Made by a program: the position numbers and the translations under genes. A DNA stretch of 40,565 bases from a bacterium. GTDB taxonomy: Bacteria > Patescibacteriota > Gracilibacteria > BD1-5 > UBA6164. Within the stretch, counting starts at the first letter, position 1. Every line of letters starts with the position of its first letter. The stretch covers positions 1-40,565 of the forward strand of contig JAGXIV010000021.1 in the NCBI GenBank assembly GCA_024635485.1. The letters are read 5' to 3'. The notes beneath the pieces are model-generated. The model was given only the letters and a program-made list of their open reading frames with translations. It was not told the origin of the DNA and searched no databases. Shown here piece after piece: positions 30,982-38,275 of the stretch.

Positions 30982-31603
30982 TTTCTCAATATAATTTTTT
31001 ACGTAAATTTTTAATATGAACTTCAATAGTATTACTCCAGTTATCTTTTGCAAAATCAAAGACATTTTCAAATATTTCTTGCTGAGAAACAACAGTATTT
31101 TTATGTATAATTAAATATTCAAGTATCCCAAATTCTTTTGGAGTCAGAGATATTTTCTTTCAATCTCTTTTTATTTCTCTTGCTGCACTATTTATTTCTA
31201 CTCAAAATCATAAATCTAAGCATGTATCAAGGATTTGCTTGGGACGTTTCAAAATAGATTGAATTCTGACGAGAAGTTCTTCATAATCAAATGGTTTAAC
31301 TAAATAGTCATCTGCTCATGTGTGAAATCCGAGAACTTTATCTTTTATATCTCACTTCGCAGTGAGCATAATCACTGGAGTCGCAATTCATTTTTCTCTG
31401 ATAGTTTTACATATATCTATTCCATTTTTTCATGGAAGCATAATATCCAGTAGAACTATATCTATAGATTTATTATGTATCATCCAAAAATGTTCTCATT
31501 CTTCCCCATTTTTTATATGTTCTACCGTCATTCCTTCTTGTTTTAGAATTCGTACAATAGACTTTCCAAGCAAGGGATTATCTTCAATGAGGAGTATTTT
31601 CAT
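30926..31603 (-). CDS. OmpR-family response regulator
   Basis: 225 residues. Receiver domain MKILLIEDNPLLGKSIVRIL with acceptor Asp in IDIVLLDIMLPGKNG, Thr/Ala in VIMLTAKGD and Lys in DDYLVKPFDY. Winged-helix DNA-binding domain: KISLTPKEFGILEYLIIHKN, WSNTIEVHIKNLRKKL, IQTVRGVGYKMEI. Classic two-component partner of the overlapping kinase. Start ATG at 31603; no SD. Confidence 0.94.
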
Positions 31604-31668
31604 AATGTTCATTTACAAAGTATCTAAATATAAGTATATATATTTTTTCTGAAGAAACACTGAAGAAA

Positions 31669-31698
31669 AAAAGAGTTATGAAATATCATAACTCTTTT
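31669..31698 (-). terminator. Terminator downstream of the PepSY-like acidic-repeat protein gene
   Basis: Perfect 13-bp stem AAAAGAGTTATGA / TCATAACTCTTTT (31669-31681, 31686-31698) with a 4-base loop. On the minus strand it is followed by a short T run. Confidence 0.75.
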
Positions 31699-31712
31699 AA
31701 AAAAATATATTA

Positions 31713-32270
31713 CTATTTTTGATGAGGTATAGCAGCATTATCAGATGCAGAGTCATCAACTTCACCATCATCTAATCCATCTTCTATTCCTGTGTCTTTT
31801 CAAGCATTATCAGATGCAGAGTCATTAACTTCACCATCGTCTAATCCATCTTCTGTTCCTGTATCTTTTCAAGCATTATCAGACGCAGAGTCATCAACTT
31901 CACCATCGTTTAATCCATCTTCTATTCCTCCATCATATCACTCTTGCTTCTCATTATCCTGTTCTTCTTGAAGAAATACTCCATTAGAATCAAATTCTAG
32001 TTCTATTCATGTTGAAAGTTCTACTCATATTGTATTATCTTCACTTTCAGCTTTTGTTATGCTCGCTCCAGAATAATGAGTTGTGACATAGTCTGTAAGA
32101 TTTACTGGGAGACTTCATACATCTAAAACAACGTCTTTTTCTCACTTCATACTTTTTACATTCTCTAAAACTCAAGTATTTGTAGCCGCAAATGCACCCA
32201 CAGCAGTTGCAAGAATAATTCAAGCTGCTACTCAAGCAGATGTATAAAGTGTCTTTTTTTTATTTTCCAT
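31713..32270 (-). CDS. Exported PepSY-like protein with C-terminal acidic tandem repeats
   Basis: 185 residues. Signal peptide (LYTSAGVAAGIILATAVGAFA), then a PepSY-like (BLIP-fold) domain: LPVNLTDYVTTHYSGASITK, IGVELSTGIELEFDSNGVFL. The last ~75 residues are three 23-residue repeats of the form GxEDGLDDGEVDDSASDNA, very rich in Asp/Glu, which could bind cations. Neighbours are the two-component pair and a COG4705-type membrane protein. PepSY proteins often act as secreted sensors or inhibitors. A terminator follows, so it is not read into the regulator gene. Confidence 0.78.
31735..31930 (-). repeat. Three tandem 69-bp coding repeats
   Basis: Units begin at 31735, 31804 and 31873 (spacing 69 bases each; the third is slightly truncated at its end). 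They differ by a few substitutions and keep the reading frame, encoding the 23-residue acidic repeat of the PepSY-like protein. Confidence 0.9.
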
Positions 32271-32370
32271 ATATATAATTTAATAAGTAAAATGTATATC
32301 ACTATTTCTAGGATACACGAAAGAGTATATCAAAGTGAGATGAAGAAAGTATGAACTTTTTGAATCTTTT

Positions 32371-33591
32371 TTAATATTTTTGAAATAAATTTATAAGTTC
32401 CTGAAGTGAAGCTTTTTCTGAATCCATGTTTGGATTTACAGCTCTGAGCTCTCTGAGTACTGAATCAATTTGGTCATCAAGTAATGTCCAGTCAGATTTA
32501 CTCTTGGATTTTAATATTCAAGCAACTTGATCCCATACATATTCTAAATCTCCTATTCTCTGTGTTGCTGAATCCTGATTTCCATTATTGAGGAAACTCA
32601 GAGTATCTGTTGCTATAGTTTCAAATCAAGCTACATCTGATTGAGTAAATGTTTGAGTTTGTAATCAAGAAGAGTTTACAGTTGTTGAGGAAATAACTCA
32701 TTGACGCATAGTATATCAAAGAGAAGAAACTACTATGAGAATTGCAAGTACAATAGCAGTCTGAAATAATCATCACTTATTTTCATTTTCAAGTTCTTGA
32801 TTTTTTTGTGCCCGCACTACTTCAGTCTCTGTGACGACATCTTTTTTCGTAAATGTCAGGTACGTTACAGCTCAAATAATACCAGCAATAAATATAATAC
32901 TTGTAAGCGTAGTCCCTAAACCTAGTCAACCATGAGCTTGAGACTGAGATAATAAATCTCAAATAGAAGCTCCTAATGGTCGAGTGAGAATATATATCAT
33001 CCAAAATGCTAATATACTATTGATTCCTGATTTCCACGCGAAAGCAAAAATAACTATGAGTCACGCAATTATAAGCCCTGTAAGACCATAACCTAAAGCG
33101 AGTCCTTCAGCCATAAGATCTCAAGAAGCCGTTCAAAGTGCGAAGGTAAACAAAATTGCGAGCCAATAAAATATTTCTCTTTTTCTCGTGAAGATAGAAT
33201 GAATTGAGAGTGTTTTTTCTGAAGCGTACCATATTCAAAAAGTCACCGCAAGGAGAATACTAAACACAATAGTAGAAAGTTCCAACGGAACTCAAAGTGA
33301 GTCAGTCAATATATCAGTAACCAGAGTACCAAAGACAGATATAAACATAACGGCAGTCCAATAGACAACTGGTGTATATTTCCTTGTTTTAAACTGAGTA
33401 AACAATGCAATGACGAGAAGAACTCACATTATGACAGAAGTTACTATGAGTCAAAAATTCAAATTTACATTGAGAAAATCTGCTGCAGTTTCTCAAACAG
33501 TGGTACAAAGTACTTTAATAATCCAAAAAAAAGCAGTGACTTCAGGTACTTTACTGAAAAATGACCTTCGAGATGACTCATCTATATACAT
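32371..33591 (-). CDS. COG4705-type polytopic membrane protein with extra C-terminal domain
   Basis: 406 residues. The opening KVPEVTAFFWIIKVLCTTVG and ETAADFLNVNLNFGL, repeated in shape at FALGTASGDLMAEGLALGYG and LTRPLGASIGDLLSQSQAHG, is characteristic of COG4705 membrane proteins. Each repeat carries a conserved polar/acid helix (T-x-G-E/D). About nine helices reach residue 275. An added anchored domain follows (TAIVLAILIVVSSLGYTMRQ then ~110 hydrophilic residues). Function unknown; often found with two-component systems. The ATG at 33591 is preferred over an upstream in-frame ATG (33684) because the family starts close to the KVPEV motif. Confidence 0.78.
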
Positions 33592-33686
33592 GGAAAATAT
33601 ATTAAAAATAAAATGTGAACATATATTAGTAATGTATTCTGAAGGATTGCTGAATATTTTGCATGTATTTTTAAATATAGACACAC

Positions 33687-33714
33687 AAAAAATCTCGATT
33701 TCTCGAGATTTTTT
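33687..33714. terminator. Bidirectional terminator hairpin (copy 1)
   Basis: AAAAAATCTCGA / TCGAGATTTTTT (33687-33698, 33703-33714), loop TTTC. Lies between the FAD monooxygenase gene end and the start of the COG4705-type gene, both minus strand. The same sequence recurs at 37309-37336. Confidence 0.75.
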
Positions 33715-33727
33715 TGTTTTCTAAGTA

Positions 33728-35158
33728 TTAAATTCCTCGACCTCTTGGCATATCTCCATCATGTAGAACAGCCTCCGAATGAAGTAATGCTGCTTGTTTT
33801 GCTGAATCCAAAACTTTGAGAGCGCTTCGCTGTAACATTCTTTTTTCAAAATCTTCCAGGAGAGTTTTTCTCAGTCATATTTCTCTCCACTGTGAATCTA
33901 GACCACATTTTTTCGTGATAGCTCGAGCGAGTTCTAGAGCATCTAAAATGGCCTGATTTGCTCCTTGTCATTTAAAGGGACTCATGGGATGCATAGCGTC
34001 TCATATCAGTGTACTATTTCAGAAATTCTTTAAAAATTCTGGATCAAGTACTTCTCTATCATACACTGGATATCCAGTAATTTGAGAAATATCTGTTTCG
34101 CTCAGTATTTCAGGAATAGGACTATGCCATTTTCAAAGTCTTTTCAATCATTCTTGCTTCAGTGCTTGGGCTCATTTTTTACTGAGTTCCTTCGCATCTT
34201 TTTCAGACATCGGAAAACTCAGCTGCCACATAATACTCTTTGTGTCATAGGGCATCATATATATTCGCTCGTGACCATTCACCGTCTGAATAACAGTTGC
34301 TGAGTCTAGAAGTATATTCTCTTCATCACTCAATACAGTCAATGGACAAATACCGAGTATCACAATACAACCCAAATACCTCAATGGTACATCATCATCT
34401 CGCATAAGATGAGCTCTAACACTACTTCGTATTCCATCTGCTCCAACTACTATATCTGCTTGAGTTATTTGTTTGGTAGCATCTACTTGAAATTCTAATT
34501 CAATCTGAGATGAAGCATTATGAGAAATTTTTTTCAGACAATGCCCCCACTTAATACCTGTATCATCAGGTAATTGCGCTAACAATTCTGCACGGAGAGC
34601 TTGTCTTGAGATATGTACATTTCTTCGCTTTGTTGGTTTTTCTATTTCAACCACTCCTAATCTTCTTCTTCCCCATTCTCCAATGATTTTACCTTCTATA
34701 TCATGGACTACATGCCTCGTAGAAGTCAGACCATTTTCAAGATGAGAAATACCGAGTCATTCAATCGCTTTACTTGCTTGTTGAAGCGTGAGTCCATATC
34801 ATTGAGAGCGTGCATCAAAACTTGTATCACGCTCATAGAGTGTATACGGAATTCATCGATGAAGACAGGCAACCGCAAGAGCGACTCAAGCTATTCCCCC
34901 ACCGATAATTGCAACAGTTGGATAGTCCTTTAAATTTACTTCAGGAAATGTATCTGATTTTTCTAAACCAGTTCCAGCACAGAATGAACAGTTATCAATA
35001 TGAGATACGAGTTGTTTTGGTTTATCAACTCCATCAATTCCATCCCCAAATTGTTGTAACAATTTTGCGTGACGACGACGGGCTCGTTTTCAAATTGAGA
35101 GTGCTACTTTTCATTGTCATTGGCACTGCGTACAGGCTTGAAATTTCGTTTTATTCAT
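33728..35158 (-). CDS. FAD-dependent monooxygenase with N-terminal Cys-rich (zinc-finger-like) extension
   Basis: 476 residues. Group A flavin monooxygenase: dinucleotide-binding TVAIIGGGIAGVALAVACLH (~82), DG motif VVGADGIRSSVRA, and FAD motif LIGDAMHPMSPFKGQGANQA. Relatives hydroxylate aromatic or polyketide substrates or inactivate tetracyclines; substrate not inferable. Residues 1-70 are unusual: two Cys pairs at 9/12 and 57/60 in DnaJ-like contexts (CTQCQGQG, CSFCAGTG) separated by a basic stretch (GKRARRRHAKLL), suggesting zinc binding. In-frame TGA codons show it is adapted to code 25. Stands alone on the minus strand. Confidence 0.87.
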
Positions 35159-35394
35159 TAAATTTTTGAATTTCTTTTATTTTTTCAAAGTTTATTCATA
35201 AATATTTTTTATTCAATTAAGTTACTACTTTAGACCTATTCTCTAGGTATCACCTTCTCTTTATATCAAAAAAATTACCTCCCTATACACTGTAATCAAT
35301 TGTGCTTGGGTGAAGTAATAATCTATATACCTCAAAATAATAATTAGACTTTCCCAAAAAATAATATACTATCCATTTATACATAAATTGTCTT
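35159..35394. other. Intergenic region between divergent units
   Basis: 236 bases with no supported gene. Presumably holds promoters for the monooxygenase (minus) and the Trp-leader operon (plus). A small dyad ACCTA/TAGGT lies at about 35234-35249, and a -10-like TATACT at 35365-35370 precedes the first leader by 24 bases. Confidence 0.4.
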
Positions 35395-35469
35395 ATGAAA
35401 AATAGTATAAATTACATCACTTGGTGGACAGCAGAAATTCTCAAAGAAAGTTCTGTTTTTATGGTATAG
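35395..35469 (+). CDS. Trp-rich leader peptide 1 (attenuator)
   Basis: 24-residue ORF MKNSINYITWWTAEILKESS plus a 4-residue end, stop TAG. Tandem UGG codons at 35422-35427 sit ahead of a terminator hairpin 17 bases after the stop, the arrangement of ribosome-mediated trp attenuation. AAAGAAAG at 35443-35450, inside the ORF, is complementary to CTTTCTTT (35491-35498) of the terminator's left arm and loop. A ribosome stalled at the Trp codons would therefore leave an antiterminator free to form. Confidence 0.75.
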   Translation: MKNSINYITWWTAEILKESSVFMV

Positions 35470-35486
35470 TTTTTACCACAACTCTT

Positions 35487-35518
35487 AGGTCTTTCTTTTA
35501 ATAGAAAGACCTTTTTTT
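35487..35518 (+). terminator. Attenuator terminator 1
   Basis: Perfect stem AGGTCTTTCT / AGAAAGACCT (35487-35496, 35503-35512), 6-base loop, then TTTTTTT. Located between leader 1 and leader 2 with no gene in between, so it can only act as a regulated (attenuating) stop. Confidence 0.85.
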
Positions 35519-35535
35519 ATTCTAAAATTAACTCT

Positions 35536-35604
35536 ATGCAAACATTAATATTAATACTTAAAACTTGGTGGAATGGACCTCCGTGGTGTAATTATCTCGA
35601 ATAA
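35536..35604 (+). CDS. Trp-rich leader peptide 2 (second attenuator in series)
   Basis: 22-residue ORF MQTLILILKTWWNGPPWCNY followed by two residues, stop TAA. Contains tandem UGG (35566-35571) and a third UGG (35584-35586). It shares the stretch ACTTGGTGGA with leader 1. TGTAAT (35587-35592) can pair with ATTACA (35636-35641) of the following terminator, giving a possible antiterminator; further small dyads (AATTAT/ATAATT; TGCTG/CAGCA) lie between. Confidence 0.75.
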   Translation: MQTLILILKTWWNGPPWCNYLE

Positions 35605-35630
35605 TTGCTGTTTTTTCAGCATAGATTTTC

Positions 35631-35667
35631 AAGCTATTACACCTGTATGTAATAGCTTTTTATTTTT
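35631..35667 (+). terminator. Attenuator terminator 2
   Basis: Stem AAGCTATTACA / TGTAATAGCTT (35631-35641, 35648-35658), loop CCTGTA, then TTTTTATTTTT. Ends 12 bases before the first structural gene of the operon. Confidence 0.85.
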
Positions 35668-35679
35668 AATACAAAATAT

Positions 35680-36558
35680 ATGAACCAAAATACATTAGAA
35701 AAAACCTTCCGAAATGGAAGTGATGGCAAAAGAAGATTTAGTCCTGTAAATAATACAGGTGAAAGATTTTCTACTCTCTGCAAGAACCTAATACAAGATA
35801 ATGGAGACTTTAGCTCTACTCACCTCCATATATGATTTGGCTTAGCAAAAAACTGAGAAGTACCTGTAAGATTACCTGCTCTACTTATTCCAGCCTTAGA
35901 AATAATGAAGAGGCTTTTAGAACAAGACATAACACCTCCTCATCTTGTAATATACCAAGCTACTTCAATAATTTCGAGAGTAAATATGATACCAAAGCAT
36001 GATGCTTTACGAGTAGCAATTATTATGGAAACGAAGCTATATTGCTTTATAAAAGAAAATTTTCCAGAGCTTCTTCCCTACGTCAATATTTATTTTTGAG
36101 AAAAAGAAAATGATGAAGATTCACTTGAAGCAATTAAAAGTTATAGCTTAAAAGTTTCTGAAACACTATCAAAAAATGGAAACAACTCTCATTTTCAAGA
36201 ATGCGAAAAGAGACATAGTAACTGAAAAGATGAATATGTCCTTTACGTAACTGCAAATACTTTCTATAACTGAGGTTTTAATGAATATCCATTTCAAGAT
36301 ACGGATGACGCACAAAATATTATTCCTATATGAGGACGTAGTGAGACAAAATTCTTTGAAACACTTTTACAAACTCAAACTTCTTTTCGAGATATTTTTC
36401 CTCTTATTACTCAAGTAGGTGCTTTCCCTACCTATTACCATAATCCCAGATGAGATATAGGAACTATTCAAGAGTTATCTCAGTACCATTCCTGAAATAT
36501 ACAACTTCATCCCGATATAAGAAAAGACTTACAAATTTTATCCCCTTACTCTTTATAA
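35680..36558 (+). CDS. Unrecognised protein controlled by tandem Trp attenuators
   Basis: 292 residues, soluble, no signal peptide. Notable stretches: STHLHIGFGLAKNGEVPVRL (a HIGF sequence reminiscent of the HIGH motif of class I nucleotidyl-transferase folds), LLIPALEIMKRLLEQDITPP, VIYQATSIISRVNMIPKHDA, YVLYVTANTFYNGGFNEYPF and IIPIGGRSETKFFETLL. The overall alternation of helices and strands suggests an alpha/beta enzyme, possibly a HUP-type fold; this is inference and no family is claimed. Several TGA codons read as Gly. The stop is 2 bases before the racemase ATG, so the two are co-translated. Trp control implies a role in Trp supply or Trp use. Confidence 0.7.
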
Positions 36559-36560
36559 TT

Positions 36561-37265
36561 ATGAAAAAAATATGAATTTTGTGAGGTATGTGACCTCAAG
36601 CAAGTCTACACTTCTACCAACTACTTATACAAAAAGTAGAGACAAATATACGTAATCCAAGAAACCAAGATTTTCCTAATTTACTCCTTTCAAACATTCC
36701 TGTTCCTGACTTAATAAAAGGAAAAGATGATATAAATACTATTGAAACTACTATTCGTATGGTAAATAAAGAAGCAAAAACTCAAGAAAAAGCTTGAGCG
36801 AGTTTTCTTGTAATGCCTTGTAACACCATGCATTTATTCAAAAAAGATATTATAAAGTGAGTAAATATCCCTTTTATTTCTATGATAGATTGTGTGACTG
36901 AGAAAATACAGAAACTTGGTTTTAAAAAAGTATGATTGTTATGAAGTAGAACTACCATGCAGTCTCAACTATATACTCATCCTTTAAGCTGTATGTGAAT
37001 TGAAACCATCATACCTGAAGAATATAAACACAGCAATATATCTCAAATCATACATAACTATATAGCAGGAACAACTCATAAAAATGATATAAAATTACTT
37101 GAATGATATTGTGATGACTTACTAGAGAGTTGAAGTGAGCTTATTATATTATGATGTACTGAACTTCCTTTAATATTAAAAGCTAGCTTTTGAAAATATA
37201 ACTTTCTAGCCTCAAGTGAAATATTAGCTGATAGTACCTTAAACTACTATTATAATGACTTATAA
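36561..37265 (+). CDS. Aspartate/glutamate racemase family protein (RacX-like)
   Basis: 234 residues, normal for the family. KKIGILGGMGPQASLHFYQL at the N-terminus, first catalytic Cys region FLVMPCNTMHLF, middle KVGLLGSRTTM, second catalytic Cys LIILGCTELPLIL. Both Cys of the two-base PLP-independent mechanism are present. Members racemise Asp, Glu or other amino acids; the specificity is not evident. The pairing with a gene under Trp attenuation raises the possibility of an aromatic or broad substrate. Many Gly, including those in GGMGP, are TGA-encoded. The stop codon is inside an inverted repeat. Confidence 0.9.
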
Positions 37266-37273
37266 TAGTAGTT
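37242..37273. repeat. Perfect 14-bp inverted repeat across the racemase stop codon
   Basis: AACTACTATTATAA / TTATAATAGTAGTT (37242-37255, 37260-37273) with a TGAC loop. No U tract follows, so it is not a standard terminator; it could protect the mRNA 3' end ahead of the true terminator at 37309. A 12-bp palindrome CTCACTAGTGAG lies at 37279-37290. Confidence 0.6.
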
Positions 37274-37308
37274 CTCAGCTCACTAGTGAGTACAATATTT
37301 TATACCAA

Positions 37309-37336
37309 AAAAAATCTCGATTTCTCGAGATTTTTT
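37309..37336. terminator. Bidirectional terminator hairpin (copy 2) between racemase gene and tRNA
   Basis: AAAAAATCTCGA / TCGAGATTTTTT with loop TTTC, the same 28-base sequence as at 33687-33714. It closes the racemase operon (+) and the tRNA transcript (-; T8 on that strand). Confidence 0.85.
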
Positions 37337-37351
37337 CTTTGCTTTTTTATT

Positions 37352-37430
37352 TGGAGCGGGGGACCAGGTTTGAACTGGCACACCCAAGGGTTGAAGCCTT
37401 AGTACACTCACTCTTTTATGTTACCCCCGC
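37352..37430 (-). tRNA. tRNA-Gly(UCA), decodes UGA as glycine
   Basis: 79 bases including encoded CCA. Acceptor stem GCGGGGG / CCCCCGC, discriminator U. Anticodon stem TAAGG / CCTTG with loop CTTCAAC, anticodon UCA. 5-base variable region, T stem GCCAG / CTGGT with loop TTCAAAC. G1-C72, C2-G71, G3-C70 and U73 are the bacterial glycyl-tRNA-synthetase acceptor identity set, so it should carry Gly, not Trp. The D arm is irregular: ACAT / GTGT with a 10-base A-rich loop that lacks the usual GG, and two bases before the anticodon stem. It has its own strong promoter and terminator. Sole RNA gene in the window, and the direct cause of the code change. Confidence 0.93.
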
Positions 37431-37449
37431 AAAAATTTGAAGCGTGGAG

Positions 37450-37478
37450 AGTATATGAATTATAGCCAAAAGTGTCAA
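37450..37478 (-). promoter_or_regulatory. Promoter of the tRNA-Gly(UCA) gene
   Basis: On the minus strand TTGACA (37478-37473), 17-base spacer, TATACT (37455-37450), ending 19 bases before the tRNA 5' end. A perfect -35 and near-perfect -10 suit a constitutive stable-RNA gene. Confidence 0.8.
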
Positions 37479-37546
37479 ATTTATTTTTTGCAATTTTGTG
37501 TAAAGAGTTTATATTAGAAGCGATTACTTTGTTATTTTTAAGATAT

Positions 37547-38275
37547 ATGGGAATTGATTTTGTGTATTGAATTTTTGAAAGATTTATATTCTCAACGATG
37601 TACTATCTCGATAAACTAGGACCAAAAATAATCGCTGCTATAATCGTGTTAACACTTGGTTCAGTGATAGCCTATATTACTTATAGACTGACAATGATTA
37701 TTTTCAAGAAGTTTCACATTATGGATCTCATCGACAGGATGTGGGAAGGATTTGAAGAACAAACAACACAAATTGTAGATAGTAATCCAGAAGATAACCC
37801 TGAAAAAACAACAAAATCAGAGGTCAAAAAAAAGATTCGCTATGATAAAATTACAGCAAAATCTTTTTCCTATTATATCTTTCTTCTCTTCTTTAGATGG
37901 GCTGTTGTAATACTGGGAATTACAGAAATAGAAAGATTTATGCAGGACTTACTTGCCTACCTTCCAAGTCTCTTTATTTGAATACTTATTTGATTCTTTG
38001 GTATTAGATTTGCGAATTCAGTACACGATATCATCTTCCAAGCTATGGAACTCACGAAACAAAAAACTGGAAGTATTATAGCAATGGGAGCTAAAATAAT
38101 CATCATGTTTTTTACACTTATGATTATGCTTAACTATATACAAATAGTAGATCAATTTATTATAAATGCTCTTTTCCTTGGATTTATTACAACGATAACA
38201 ATAGCTTTTGGGCTTGCATTTGGTATAGGTGGGAAAGAAGTCGCAAAAGAAATATTAGAAAGCTTTAAAAAATAA
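37547..38275 (+). CDS. Mechanosensitive-channel-like membrane protein (MscS TM-helix repeats)
   Basis: 242 residues. Four hydrophobic helices: YYLDKLGPKIIAAIIVLTLG; FLLFFRWAVVILGITEI; LLAYLPSLFIGILIGFFGI; IIIMFFTLMIMLNYIQIV, and the end FLGFITTITIAFGLAFGIGG followed by KEVAKEIL. This matches the conserved TM-helix family found in small-conductance mechanosensitive channels; the MscS beta-barrel domain is absent. A charged loop (EDNPEKTTKSEVKKK) joins helices 1 and 2. The start at 37547 adds the amphipathic FVYGIFERFIFSTM that the family usually has. Its TAA is directly followed by the ATG of the next gene. Confidence 0.82.

Noticed and set aside
31735-31930. Possible CRISPR or other noncoding direct repeats.
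   Set aside because: The units are contiguous with no unique spacers and keep the reading frame of a secreted protein.
33592-33684. N-terminal extension of the COG4705-type protein from an upstream in-frame ATG.
   Set aside because: The extra 31 residues are not like the family, which begins a few residues before the KVPEV motif.
35395-35667. T-box riboswitch as the Trp sensor instead of leader peptides.
   Set aside because: No T-box core sequence or specifier-loop architecture was seen; both hairpins are directly preceded by short ORFs with tandem UGG codons.
37255-37440. 61-codon plus-strand ORF.
   Set aside because: Runs through the inverted repeat, the terminator and the antisense of the tRNA-Gly gene.
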